Shown here: one piece after another, positions 16,908 through 26,312 of the stretch | How positions within the stretch are numbered: the stretch's first letter is position 1 | Layout: each line of letters begins with the position of its first letter | Origin: Sulfitobacter sp. SK012 | GTDB taxonomy: Bacteria; Pseudomonadota; Alphaproteobacteria; Rhodobacterales; Rhodobacteraceae | Length of the DNA: 64,000 nt | Reading direction: 5' to 3' | Assembly: GCF_003352085.1 (NCBI RefSeq) | Contig: NZ_CP025804.1 | Location: 186,001 to 250,000, forward strand | Position numbers and translations under genes: made by a program | The notes under the pieces: generated by a model | The model's input: the letters and a program-made list of their open reading frames with translations, nothing else | Told to the model about the DNA's origin: nothing | The model's database searches: none

Positions 16908-17873
16908 ATGAATAAGCTCTGCAAACCTCATCAAGATATGAACTGGGTTGAGCCCGGTCACTTCCATATGGGATCGACCGAGCACTATGCTGACGAAGCG
17001 CCAGTTCATAAGGTGACGGTGGCCGGTTTCTGGATGGATGCGACGACTGTGACCAACGCGCAGTTTAGCGTATTTGTAGAGGCGACCGGATACGTAACCG
17101 TCGCAGAGCGCCCCTTGAATCCCGCAGATTTTCCCGGCGCAGATCCGTTGTTATTGGTCCCGGGATCTTTGGTTTTCAACATGACCGCCGGCCCGGTTGA
17201 TTTGCGCGATGTATCGAATTGGTGGTCGTATGTGCCGGGTGCGTGCTGGCACCGACCCGAAGGTTTGAACAGCGGAATTGACGGTCGTCTTGATCATCCT
17301 GTCGTTCAGATCGCTTTTGAAGATGCCCAAGCCTATGCGACTTGGGTGGGCAAGGAGCTGCCCACTGAAGCGGAATGGGAATACGCCGCGCGCGGCGGTT
17401 TGGATGGCAAACCCTATGTCTGGGGGGATGATTTCAAACCGCGCGGTAAAATCATGGCCAAGACTTGGCAGGGCGATTTTCCGTGGCGGAACAAAGCCAA
17501 AAAGAAACTCGCTCGGACGGCTCCCGTCGGATCCTATCCCTCTAATGGGTATGGGCTTTACGACATGGCCGGGAATGTGTGGCAGTGGACGACCGATTGG
17601 TTTGTGAGCCACCATTCCGAAAAAGAAACAACTTCATGCTGCACTTTGGATAACCCACGCGGACCGTCCGTGAGTGAAAGTTATGATCCGCAACAGCCGA
17701 ACATCAAGATTCCAAGGAAAGTCGTGAAGGGCGGTTCCTTTCTTTGTGCGCCGAGCTACTGTCGACGGTATCGGCCAGCGGCACGGCATGCGCAGATGAT
17801 TGACAGCGGCATGAGCCACATCGGATTCCGGTGCATAGAACGAACTAAGTCACTAACTCAGGAGAATTTGTAA
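16908..17873 (+). CDS. Formylglycine-generating enzyme (sulfatase maturation)
   Basis: A SUMF1-type enzyme that oxidises the active-site cysteine of sulfatases to formylglycine with O2. The two copper-binding catalytic cysteines are in SFLCAPSYCRRYR (residues about 280 and 285 from this start), followed by HIGFRC, as in true FGE, and the N-terminal MNWVEPGHFHMGS and central PTEAEWEYAARGG motifs are present. I chose the ATG at 16908 because GTGAGG precedes it; ATGs at 16818 and 16860 are open in frame but lack a site. The gene stops two bases before the sulfatase start, so it almost certainly serves that enzyme. No signal peptide: modification occurs before Tat export. Confidence 0.92.
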   Translation: MNKLCKPHQDMNWVEPGHFHMGSTEHYADEAPVHKVTVAGFWMDATTVTNAQFSVFVEATGYVTVAERPLNPADFPGADPLLLVPGSLVFNMTAGPVDLRDVSNWWSYVPGACWHRPEGLNSGIDGRLDHPVVQIAFEDAQAYATWVGKELPTEAEWEYAARGGLDGKPYVWGDDFKPRGKIMAKTWQGDFPWRNKAKKKLARTAPVGSYPSNGYGLYDMAGNVWQWTTDWFVSHHSEKETTSCCTLDNPRGPSVSESYDPQQPNIKIPRKVVKGGSFLCAPSYCRRYRPAARHAQMIDSGMSHIGFRCIERTKSLTQENL

Positions 17874-17874
17874 T

Positions 17875-19485
17875 ATGAGTGATAACCCAATTGAAAAGAC
17901 AGGCATAAGCCGTCGGCAGATGCTGATGTCGGGTGCTGCTGTCGTAGCTGCGGCAGGCACCGTCACCGGTGTTGCCAAAGAGGCTGTTGCACAAACAGCA
18001 TCAGGCGATAAGCCGAACATCCTAGTGATCTGGGGTGATGATATCGGCCAGTCCAACATCTCAGCCTACACAAGAGGCTTGATGGGCTACCAAACGCCAA
18101 ATATCGACCGTGTTGCCACCGAAGGTATGATGTTCACCGATTACTACGGCGAGCAGTCGTGCACCGCGGGCCGGTCTTCCTTCATCACAGGTCAGTCTGT
18201 GTTCCGTACGGGCCTTTCCAAGGTTGGTATGCCGGGCGCTTCCGAAGGCATGCAAGTTGAAGATCCAACCATTGCTGGTATTTTGAAAAGCCAGGGCTAT
18301 GCGACCGGTCAGTTCGGCAAGAACCACCTTGGCGACAAAGATGAAATGCTTCCAACAAACCATGGTTTCGATGAGTTTTTTGGCAACCTTTATCACCTGA
18401 ATGCCGAAGAAGAGCCTGAGAACGAAGACTACCCACAAGACCCTGCGTTCCGCGAACGCTTTGGTCCACGTGGTGTGATCAAGTCTTCGGCAGACGGCAC
18501 AATCGAAGACACCGGCCCGCTCACCAAAAAGCGCATGGAAACGGTTGATGACGAAACTACCGCAGCGGCGATCGACTTCATCAAACGCAAGAATGAAGAA
18601 GGCGTTCAGTGGTTCTGCTGGTGGAGCGGCACACGCATGCACTTCCGCACGCACGTCAAGGATGAGCTACGCGGCATTTCCGGTCAGGACGAGTATAGCG
18701 ATGGGATGGTTGAGCATGATATGCACATCGGTCAATTCCTCGCCGTTCTTGATGAACTGGGCATCGCAGACAACACGGTCGTCTTCTATTCAACGGACAA
18801 CGGTCCGCACATGAACACGTGGCCAGATGCGGCAATGACACCGTTCCGTGGTGAAAAGAACACCAACTGGGAAGGTGGCTGGCGCGTGCCAGCGATGATC
18901 CGTTGGCCTGGAAAAATCAAACCAGGTTCCATCTCAAACGAGATCATGCACCATATGGACTGGTTGCCGACTTTCGCTGCGATGGCAGGCGTACCTGACA
19001 TCAAAGAACAGCTCTTGGAAGGTATCACCGTGGCCGAAGTAGGCGGCGGACGTGACTACAAAGTGCACCTGGATGGCTATAACTCGCTGGCCTATCTGAC
19101 GGGCGAAGAGGAAACATCACCACGTGATGAGATTTTCTACTTCTCGGATGATGGTGATTTGACTGCACTTCGTTATCAGGACTGGAAGGCGATCTTCCTA
19201 GAGCACCGTTACCCACAAACGCTGCGCGCTTGGGCCGAACCATGGACCGAGCTTCGTATCCCGCTGCTCTTTAACTTGCGTCGTGACCCGTATGAACGGG
19301 CCAATATCACATCCAACACTTATTGGGATTGGTACATCGACCGTGCATACCTCCTGCTTCCAGCGGCAGATTATGTAGGCAAGTTCCTTGAGACCTTTGG
19401 TGAATACCCGCCACGTCAGAAGCCGGGTAGCTTCACGATCGGCGACGCCAAGGACAAGATCTTGTCGACCGCTGGCTCGAAGTAA
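17875..19485 (+). CDS. Arylsulfatase, type I, Tat-exported
   Basis: A 536-residue sulfatase hydrolysing sulfate esters. The N-terminus has a twin-arginine signal (SRRQML) followed by an alanine-rich stretch ending near AVAQTA. The core sulfatase motif is CTAGR at residues 96-100, where Cys96 would become formylglycine; metal-binding residues are visible in GDDIGQS (about 54-60) and STDNGPH (about 304-310). AGGAG precedes the ATG. It is co-transcribed with its maturase immediately upstream. The exact substrate is not evident; algal sulfated esters are possible in a marine organism. Confidence 0.93.
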   Translation: MSDNPIEKTGISRRQMLMSGAAVVAAAGTVTGVAKEAVAQTASGDKPNILVIWGDDIGQSNISAYTRGLMGYQTPNIDRVATEGMMFTDYYGEQSCTAGRSSFITGQSVFRTGLSKVGMPGASEGMQVEDPTIAGILKSQGYATGQFGKNHLGDKDEMLPTNHGFDEFFGNLYHLNAEEEPENEDYPQDPAFRERFGPRGVIKSSADGTIEDTGPLTKKRMETVDDETTAAAIDFIKRKNEEGVQWFCWWSGTRMHFRTHVKDELRGISGQDEYSDGMVEHDMHIGQFLAVLDELGIADNTVVFYSTDNGPHMNTWPDAAMTPFRGEKNTNWEGGWRVPAMIRWPGKIKPGSISNEIMHHMDWLPTFAAMAGVPDIKEQLLEGITVAEVGGGRDYKVHLDGYNSLAYLTGEEETSPRDEIFYFSDDGDLTALRYQDWKAIFLEHRYPQTLRAWAEPWTELRIPLLFNLRRDPYERANITSNTYWDWYIDRAYLLLPAADYVGKFLETFGEYPPRQKPGSFTIGDAKDKILSTAGSK

Positions 19486-19501
19486 ACCGATGGAAACATG
19501 T

Positions 19502-19529
19502 CCCGCCCCCTTCATCTTAGGGGGCGGGG
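19502..19529 (+). terminator. GC-rich hairpin after the sulfatase gene
   Basis: CCCGCCCCC (19502-19510) and GGGGGCGGG (19520-19528) form a perfect 9-bp stem with a nine-base loop. Only a short T-stretch follows, so it may be a weak terminator or an mRNA-stabilising end allowing partial read-through into the phosphatase gene. Confidence 0.55.
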
Positions 19530-19553
19530 TATTTGAATTGAGAGCTTTTTGTT

Positions 19554-21233
19554 ATGTCATTTCGATTTCTCTCTGCGGCACTACTGACGGGCGCATTTTG
19601 CGTCCCAGCTCAGGCGCAAGAAAAACCAAGGATGGTCCTCCAGATTACTGTTGACCAACTTCGGGGTGACCTGATTGACCGCTTTAGCGCGGGTATGACC
19701 GATGACGGCTTCAATTATTTGCTGAAAAATGGCGCGGTGTTTACCAACGCTCATCATAGGCATGCCAATACAGAGACAATCGTGGGCCACACCACGTTGG
19801 CAACAGGGGCTGACCCGGCCGTGCATGGGATGATCGCCAACCTTTGGTTCGATCGCAAAGCAGGCACACAATATTACAATGTTCAGGATGCTGATTTCCC
19901 CTTGGTTGGGGCGGCGGGCGTCGATGCCAACGCAGAAATCGATCCGACGCAGCGCGCGGCGACCACCGATGGCCGCTCCCCTCGAAACATCATGACGTCA
20001 ACGATAGGTGACGAGATTGCCATGCACTTCGGACCTGCATCAAAGGTTTTTGGCGTTTCAGTTAAGGACCGCGGTGCCATTGCGATGGCCGGACACGCGG
20101 GGCAGGCTTATTGGTTCTCAAAAGCTGAAGGACGTTTTGTCACCAGCTCATTTTACCGCGATGACTACCCTGCTTGGATGGGTGCCTGGCAGGACAAAGG
20201 CATGGTCACTTCTTTTGAAAACAAAGAATGGACTTTGCTGCGGCCAACTGCGGATTATCTCTTTGCAGACAGCGATGACCAAGCTTGGGAAACCGACTTG
20301 CCCGGTTGGGGACGCACTTTTCCGCATAATTGGGGCGAAACAGATAACCCATATTACACCACCTTTTTGACACTTAGCCCGGCGGGCGATGCAATCACTC
20401 TGGATTTTGCAGAAACCTTGATGGTGGAAGAAGGCGTCGGCCAAGACGACGTTCCTGATTATATGTCCGTTAGCTTGTCATCCACCGACTACGTGGGGCA
20501 CATCTTTGGGCCCTCCAGTCTTGAGGCGGAAGACAACCTCAAGAGATTGGATACTGAACTTGCTGGTTTCTTGGCGTTTGTGGATGAAACTGTTGGGCTC
20601 GAGCATACGCTGATCGTTCTGTCTGCCGATCACGGGAGCCCCGAAGCACCTGGATATCTCAAGACCCTCGGTATTCAGGCTGATACATTCGATTTCGCAG
20701 ATGTTGATACGCAGGCAGGGTTTGCCGCGTTGAAGGATCAGTTCAACATCGCAGCGGATTTGATCCTTAATTTCTCCAACCCCTACGTCTACCTCAATCA
20801 ACAGGTGATCGCGGACGCTGGACTTGACCCGGTTGAAGTAGAGTTTGCCGTGGCTGAACAGCTGCAGCTCTTGCCGGGCATCCGAATGGCAATCGGCAGT
20901 TCGTCTCTCAGAACTGGTGCATTTGCACAAAACAAGATTAGTGATGCGGTGATGGCGAATTTTAACGCTGACCGGTCAGGTGACATTTACGTCGTTTTTG
21001 AACCGCATTGGTTTGTGGCTGATTTCGATGGGCTAACCGTTGCATCGGCGCATGGGTCGCCTTGGACCTATGACACTTTTGTGCCTGCCATTTTTGTTGG
21101 ACCGGGGATTGAACCCAAGCGCGTTGGCAGACGCATATCAACGGTGGATATTGCACCTACGATCGCTTCGTTTATGGGCGCAAAGCCGCCTTCTGGCGCA
21201 ACGGGTGAACCCCTTCCCGAAGTACTGCCCTGA
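19554..21233 (+). CDS. Alkaline phosphatase / phosphodiesterase family protein (PafA-like)
   Basis: A 559-residue exported enzyme of the alkaline phosphatase superfamily. A Sec signal peptide ends near AQAQ; then ITVDQLRGD (first metal-binding Asp), ANTETIVGHTTLATG (nucleophile region, probably a threonine), STDYVGH and SADHGSPE (metal-binding Asp and His), and ASAHGSPWTYD towards the C-terminus. The pattern fits PafA-type phosphomonoesterases within PF01663 better than PhoA or PhoX. It would release phosphate from organic esters in the periplasm. It lies between the sulfatase and the MoxR/Bat genes on the same strand. Confidence 0.85.
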   Translation: MSFRFLSAALLTGAFCVPAQAQEKPRMVLQITVDQLRGDLIDRFSAGMTDDGFNYLLKNGAVFTNAHHRHANTETIVGHTTLATGADPAVHGMIANLWFDRKAGTQYYNVQDADFPLVGAAGVDANAEIDPTQRAATTDGRSPRNIMTSTIGDEIAMHFGPASKVFGVSVKDRGAIAMAGHAGQAYWFSKAEGRFVTSSFYRDDYPAWMGAWQDKGMVTSFENKEWTLLRPTADYLFADSDDQAWETDLPGWGRTFPHNWGETDNPYYTTFLTLSPAGDAITLDFAETLMVEEGVGQDDVPDYMSVSLSSTDYVGHIFGPSSLEAEDNLKRLDTELAGFLAFVDETVGLEHTLIVLSADHGSPEAPGYLKTLGIQADTFDFADVDTQAGFAALKDQFNIAADLILNFSNPYVYLNQQVIADAGLDPVEVEFAVAEQLQLLPGIRMAIGSSSLRTGAFAQNKISDAVMANFNADRSGDIYVVFEPHWFVADFDGLTVASAHGSPWTYDTFVPAIFVGPGIEPKRVGRRISTVDIAPTIASFMGAKPPSGATGEPLPEVLP

Positions 21234-21327
21234 ATTTTAGATACCCTCTTAATCCAAGCATCACGGTGGCAAGCTATGGACGAAACCACTGTGAAACAGA
21301 CCAAAGAAACAGGAGTGCGGATCATAA

Positions 21328-22335
21328 ATGGCAACTCATGAAAAAGCAGTCGCACCTCAACTGATCGAGGATCTCATGGCACGCATGAGAGCTTCGATTA
21401 TCGGACAAGAACGCGTTGTCGAGCGATTGGTAATTGGTCTGCTCGCCAACGGAAACCTGCTGGTGGAAGGGCTTCCTGGCCTTGCAAAAACCCGCGCAAT
21501 CAAATCCTTAGCCAAAAACCTGGAATGCAAGTTTAGCCGCATTCAGTTTACGCCTGACCTTTTGCCAGCCGACGTTACCGGAACAGAAGTGTACCATCAG
21601 ACGGCTGAGGGTGCTGAATTCCGATTTGATCCAGGCCCAATTTTTGCAAATGTCGTTCTGGCGGATGAAATCAACCGGGCACCGGCAAAAGTTCAATCTG
21701 CTTTGCTGGAGGCCATGGAAGAACGACAGGTGACCGTCGCGGGCAAGACGCATAAAATGGAACCACTTTTCATGGTGATGGCCACGCAAAACCCGATTGA
21801 ACAAGAGGGGACCTATCCGCTGCCCGAAGCACAGATGGACCGGTTTTTGATGCATGTATTGATCACCTATCCGCCTGTCGAGGATGAGGTGAAGGTCATC
21901 CGACTGGTGCGCGCAGAGGAAGCGGCAGCCAACCTAGCACCCGGCGAGAAATCGGCCAAAAAGAAGATCGATGCGATCCCCCAAGAAGCTGTTTTTGCTG
22001 CGCGTCGGGAAATTGTCGCCATTCACGTGTCAGATGCAATTGAGCGCTACATGGCCGATCTTGTGAATTCGACGCGTATTCCGGAGGCTTATGGGCCCGA
22101 TCTGAAGCGTTGGATTGAGATTGGTGCAAGCCCGCGGGCATCGCTGGCGTTAGACAAATGCTCCCGCACGCACGCATGGTTAAAGGGCCGGGATTACGTC
22201 GACCCACAGGATGTACGTGCGATTGCGCCGGATGTTTTCCGCCATCGTTTAGGGCTCACCTACGAAGCGCAAGGCGAAGGGGTGACGCCAGATATGGTCA
22301 TCGACGAAATTCTTCGGCAAGTGGCCCTAGCCTAA
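21328..22335 (+). CDS. MoxR-family AAA+ ATPase
   Basis: A 335-residue AAA+ ATPase. Walker A is GLPGLAKTR (about residues 47-55), Walker B is VVLADEINRA (about 108-117), and the EQEGTYPLPEAQMDRF sensor segment is typical of MoxR. MoxR ATPases act as chaperones assembling or activating protein complexes, usually with VWA-domain partners; here those partners follow directly. AGGAG lies upstream of the ATG. Confidence 0.93.
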   Translation: MATHEKAVAPQLIEDLMARMRASIIGQERVVERLVIGLLANGNLLVEGLPGLAKTRAIKSLAKNLECKFSRIQFTPDLLPADVTGTEVYHQTAEGAEFRFDPGPIFANVVLADEINRAPAKVQSALLEAMEERQVTVAGKTHKMEPLFMVMATQNPIEQEGTYPLPEAQMDRFLMHVLITYPPVEDEVKVIRLVRAEEAAANLAPGEKSAKKKIDAIPQEAVFAARREIVAIHVSDAIERYMADLVNSTRIPEAYGPDLKRWIEIGASPRASLALDKCSRTHAWLKGRDYVDPQDVRAIAPDVFRHRLGLTYEAQGEGVTPDMVIDEILRQVALA

Positions 22336-22346
22336 AGGAAAGTACC

Positions 22347-23330
22347 ATGCAGGATAAGGCCGCACGGATACGGACAGGGGTATGGCCAGCATCAGCGGGT
22401 GCAAAGGTCCGCAAGGACACGCGGTGCCACATTGACTTTGAACACCTGCTTTCGCTTGAGAGCAAAGCAAAATCGCTCACTTTCTTGCCCCGTCAACCGG
22501 CCCGAAGTGCGTTGAATGGACGTCATGCATCCCGGCTTCGAGGGCGTGGGTTGAACTTTGAAGAGTTGCGCGACTATTTGCCATCAGACGATGTGCGGTC
22601 CATCGACTGGAAAGTCACAGCAAGAACTGGCAAGCCCTATGTCCGCGTATTCACCGAAGAGCGTGATCGACCAGTCCTGATCGTCGTGGACCAGCGTATG
22701 TCCATGTTCTTTGGCTCAAAGCTCAACATGAAATCCGTAACTGCGGCGGAATGTGCGGCACTTGCGGCGTTCCGTATCCTTGATCAAGGTGACCGGGTGG
22801 GAGGGATTGTTTTTGGTGATAATATCATCGCCGAAGTCCGCCCCCAGCGCAGCCGCGGCGCTCTGAACCGCTTTTTGACAGCTCTCGCGGACGCAAATAA
22901 CCTGTTGCAGGCTGATGCGCCAAACGTCGATCCAGTTTCGATTAATCAAGTGTTGCATGCGGTTGCCCGCATCGCGCCAAGAAATCATCTCCTCATCATA
23001 TTAAGCGATTTCAGCAAGATTGATGGCAAAACCCGCAAGATCGTCTCGGGCTTGTCAAAGCACAATGATGTCGTCCTTGGTCTTGTGACGGACCCGTACG
23101 CCAAGGACCTTCCCAAAGGTGCAAGTCTGGTAGTGTCAGACGGTAGCCTTCAGGTCGCAATCGACATGGGTGATCAGAAGACTCATCAGAAATTGTCCGA
23201 AATGGCGAGCGATCGGCTTGTCGAAATTCTGGATTGGCAGCGAAAAACAGGCGTGCCAGTTCTCCCATTATCGTCGGCAGAGGATAGCCTGACCCAGATG
23301 CGAAGACTTATGGGGCTTAGGCCCCGATGA
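22347..23330 (+). CDS. DUF58 domain protein of the MoxR/Bat operon
   Basis: A 327-residue cytoplasmic protein with the DUF58 signature: GRGLNFEELRDYLPSDDVR and then SIDWKVTARTGKPYVR around residues 68-100, followed by a VWA-like half containing LIILSDFSKIDGK. DUF58 proteins are standard partners of MoxR. AAAGGAAA precedes the ATG at 22347. The stop overlaps the next start by four bases. Compared with many DUF58 proteins it lacks N-terminal membrane helices, so it should be soluble. Confidence 0.88.
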   Translation: MQDKAARIRTGVWPASAGAKVRKDTRCHIDFEHLLSLESKAKSLTFLPRQPARSALNGRHASRLRGRGLNFEELRDYLPSDDVRSIDWKVTARTGKPYVRVFTEERDRPVLIVVDQRMSMFFGSKLNMKSVTAAECAALAAFRILDQGDRVGGIVFGDNIIAEVRPQRSRGALNRFLTALADANNLLQADAPNVDPVSINQVLHAVARIAPRNHLLIILSDFSKIDGKTRKIVSGLSKHNDVVLGLVTDPYAKDLPKGASLVVSDGSLQVAIDMGDQKTHQKLSEMASDRLVEILDWQRKTGVPVLPLSSAEDSLTQMRRLMGLRPR

Positions 23331-23812
23331 GCAGTGAGCCCGAAAACATACAAACTGAGAATCTGATTGATTTGTTGGATAAGTTGGTTCTTCCGTCGGA
23401 ACCCCTGCCAATATCGTTGGTTCCCGAAACCGGCGGATGGTATTTTTTAGCTTTGTTTTTGGGCCTGATTATCTTGGGGTTGATCAGGTTCTTGGTGAAA
23501 CGTCATAGGGCCAATGCATACCGGCGCGATGCTATCGCTGCATTGCCATTTGCCGCGGATGATGCCGGTATGCTTGCACGGGTCATTCGAAAGGCCGCGC
23601 TTGCTACCTTTCCCCGTGAAGACGTTGCTGGGCTTTATGGGGATGATTGGGCGGCATTCTTGGAAAGGACATGTGAAGGGCAGCCTTTCAAAGGGGACTT
23701 GGCAAAGCAGATTACCCGCGCACCTTATGACCTGACAATCCCGGTGTCTGATGAGCTGATTTCGGCCGCACGCCACTGGATATTGAAACATCAACGGGGT
23801 CCAATTTCATGA
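23327..23812 (+). CDS. DUF4381 membrane protein of the MoxR/Bat operon
   Basis: A 161-residue protein with one transmembrane helix (about residues 38-58, WYFLALFLGLIILGLIRFL) and a cytoplasmic helical domain. This is the DUF4381 family, which sits between DUF58 and BatA genes in MoxR operons. The start overlaps the DUF58 stop and its stop overlaps batA, each by four bases. Confidence 0.82.
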   Translation: MSSEPENIQTENLIDLLDKLVLPSEPLPISLVPETGGWYFLALFLGLIILGLIRFLVKRHRANAYRRDAIAALPFAADDAGMLARVIRKAALATFPREDVAGLYGDDWAAFLERTCEGQPFKGDLAKQITRAPYDLTIPVSDELISAARHWILKHQRGPIS

Positions 23813-24792
23813 TCTCGCTCGCACTCCCATGGGCTCTGGTTGCTCTGCCACTTCCTTGGCTCATTTGGCGATTTGCGCCTCCTTATCGCGAAACCGCTCC
23901 TGCGGTCCGGTTTCCGTTTTTCCGCCAAATTGTAGACGCGACTGACATCAAGCCCCGGGCGGGATCCGTTGTGCTTGTCCGCTCTAGGTTTCAGATAATT
24001 ACTGCAGTGATCATCTGGTGTTTGCTGGTCATAGGGTTGGCCGCGCCAGAACGCATCGGCGCACCGATAGAGATTACAAAATCTGCCCGCGATGTGGTTC
24101 TGGCTATCGATATTTCCGGTTCCATGGATGAAGCTGATTTTTTCGCGGAGGACGGATCCCGCATTCAGCGCTTCGCGGCTGTCCGCAACGTGGTCAGCTC
24201 ATTTGTTGAAGCACGCGAAGGCGATAGAATGGCGCTCATCGTGTTTGGAAGCCAAGCCTACCTTCAGTCACCATTAACCGAAGATCTCACCACCATCGTC
24301 GAACTTTTGGAGACCACTGAAGTTGGGATGGCGGGGCCGCATACGGCGTTGGGAGACGCATTGGGCCTCTCCATTCACACCTTTGAAGCAAGCGATATAG
24401 AACAGCGACTGCTGATCTTGCTGTCGGATGGCGCGGATACTGCCAGCCAGATGAGCCCCATCAACGCAGCCGAAATTGCAAAAACCAAAGGGGTTGAGAT
24501 CTATACGATTGCTGTCGGTGATCCTGAGGGTTCGGGTGAAAACCGGGTCGACGTCGAGACACTGAAAGAAATAGCCAAACGAACAGACGGGTCGTATTTC
24601 TTTGCCGGTGATCTGTCGGCGTTGAACGAAGTATACAAACGGATTGACGAACTCACTCCGCGTGACGTCGAGACGCTTTCCTATCGTCCTCGTCAGTCGT
24701 TGGCTTTTTGGCCGCTTGGGTTGGCAGCCATCCTTGGCTTGCTTGCCGTAACTTTTCTTCATCTGCGTCAGCGAAATAGGACACCGGCATGA
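23809..24792 (+). CDS. BatA-type VWA membrane protein
   Basis: A 327-residue protein with two N-terminal membrane helices, a von Willebrand A domain and a C-terminal helix. The metal-ion-dependent adhesion site is complete: DISGSMD near residue 98, the threonine in HTALGDALGL near 182, and the aspartate in LLSDGADT near 207. Such proteins pair with MoxR in aerotolerance (Bat) operons. The domain should face the periplasm or membrane surface. Confidence 0.88.
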   Translation: MISLALPWALVALPLPWLIWRFAPPYRETAPAVRFPFFRQIVDATDIKPRAGSVVLVRSRFQIITAVIIWCLLVIGLAAPERIGAPIEITKSARDVVLAIDISGSMDEADFFAEDGSRIQRFAAVRNVVSSFVEAREGDRMALIVFGSQAYLQSPLTEDLTTIVELLETTEVGMAGPHTALGDALGLSIHTFEASDIEQRLLILLSDGADTASQMSPINAAEIAKTKGVEIYTIAVGDPEGSGENRVDVETLKEIAKRTDGSYFFAGDLSALNEVYKRIDELTPRDVETLSYRPRQSLAFWPLGLAAILGLLAVTFLHLRQRNRTPA

Positions 24793-26312
24793 CCGACTTG
24801 TCTTTGTTCATTGAAGCCTTCCACTTGATCCGGCCACTTTGGTTGATTTTGCTACCCGTGGTCGGGGTGATCTGGTGGAGCATTCGCCGGCGTGCCAACG
24901 TTGAACCGTTTGCCAATGATGGCCTGGCACCTCATCTTCGCGACGCCATGTTGTTGGGCGCAAAATCAGCTCGGCGACTTCAGCCCATTGATGGGGTGGC
25001 TGCAATTCTGGTGGTGACCATTCTTGGCGCATCTGGACCAACATGGTCTCGCGTGCCTGATCCCTTTTTGGCCCAAACCGCACCTGTCGTGATTGTTTTG
25101 GAAGTAAGCACGTCGATGGAAGCGACAGATATTATGCCGTCGCGCCTTGAACGTGCCAAACAAAAGATACGCGATTTGTTGGAGCTACGCGCGGGAGCGA
25201 GGACCGCCTTGGTGGCGTATAGCGGAACGGCCCACCGCGTCGTGCCTTTGACAGAAGATGCGCAGGTTATGCTGCCATATCTTGAAGGTCTTTCGCCCGA
25301 AATCATGCCAGAGGACGGATCAAACGCAACAGCGGCGCTTGAAATCGCGACTGATATTCTGGCAGCACAAGAGGCACCGGGCGGCGTTCTATTTGTTCTC
25401 GATGGATTTGAAACTTCCGATTTACCCAGTTTGTCGCAAGTAGAGGGAACCAGCGTTGCCTTCCTTGCGATGCTGCCAGAGGGCACCAGGGATCAAGGAT
25501 TGGACCAAATTAGTGATGCGCCAGTTGTTTATGCCACCCCGGAAGGGAACGATGTTCGACAAATTGACCGGAGCCTGAATACCGCCTTCCGCAGAGCAAT
25601 GCTTGAAGACGAAAGTCAGCAATGGAATGACCGGGCGTGGTGGTTTGCTTGGCCCGCTGCGTTTCTAACGCTCCTGTGGTTTCGACGTGGCTGGACAATG
25701 CAATGGGGTCTGGCACTTGCCGTGTTCATTTGTGTGGGTGCGCCAATGCCTTTGCGGGCGGACGGGTTAAAGGACTATTTCCTGACCCCTGATCAGCAGG
25801 GCCGTCTGGCATATGATCGTAAAGACTTTGATCGGGCTTCAGAATTATTCATCGACCCGCTTTGGCAAGGTTATGCGCTTTTCAAAAATGGAAGCTATGA
25901 AAAGGCTGCGGAAGTGCTTGGCCGCGTTGATACCGCAGAGGCTGAATTTATTCGTGCGTTGGCCTTTATTAGGAACCGAAATTACCGCGACGGTGTGCGC
26001 TCTTTTGAGGCTGTCGTTGAGCGTGATCCCTCCTTTCCGGGTGCTGCCGAAAATCTCGAAGTTGCTCGTGAGATTGTTGAGTACGTTGAAAAAACGAGAG
26101 AGCAATCAGACACGGGAGAAGACAGCGGTATCGGGGCGGATGAGGTTGTTTTTGACAACGAAAGTGACCGCGGCGTTGGAACCGAGTTAGTGGCGCCAAC
26201 GGAAGAGAGCATCGGCGTTTTAACCACTGAACAGTGGATGAATACCGTGGATACCCGCACCAGCGACTTCCTGCGATTGCGGTTCCTGCTTGAGACGAGC
26301 AAAGAACAATGA
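24789..26312 (+). CDS. BatB/BatC-like VWA and TPR membrane protein
   Basis: A 507-residue protein with N-terminal membrane helices, a VWA domain (about 95-270), a further membrane helix near 305 and a C-terminal TPR-like region (about 335-430) followed by an acidic linker. It combines the roles of BatB (VWA) and BatC (TPR). The first adhesion-site residue is altered: the motif reads EVSTSM where an aspartate is usual, while the later Thr (NATAALEIA) and Asp (FVLDGFETSD) are retained. Starts and stops overlap neighbours by four bases. Confidence 0.85.
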   Translation: MTDLSLFIEAFHLIRPLWLILLPVVGVIWWSIRRRANVEPFANDGLAPHLRDAMLLGAKSARRLQPIDGVAAILVVTILGASGPTWSRVPDPFLAQTAPVVIVLEVSTSMEATDIMPSRLERAKQKIRDLLELRAGARTALVAYSGTAHRVVPLTEDAQVMLPYLEGLSPEIMPEDGSNATAALEIATDILAAQEAPGGVLFVLDGFETSDLPSLSQVEGTSVAFLAMLPEGTRDQGLDQISDAPVVYATPEGNDVRQIDRSLNTAFRRAMLEDESQQWNDRAWWFAWPAAFLTLLWFRRGWTMQWGLALAVFICVGAPMPLRADGLKDYFLTPDQQGRLAYDRKDFDRASELFIDPLWQGYALFKNGSYEKAAEVLGRVDTAEAEFIRALAFIRNRNYRDGVRSFEAVVERDPSFPGAAENLEVAREIVEYVEKTREQSDTGEDSGIGADEVVFDNESDRGVGTELVAPTEESIGVLTTEQWMNTVDTRTSDFLRLRFLLETSKEQ

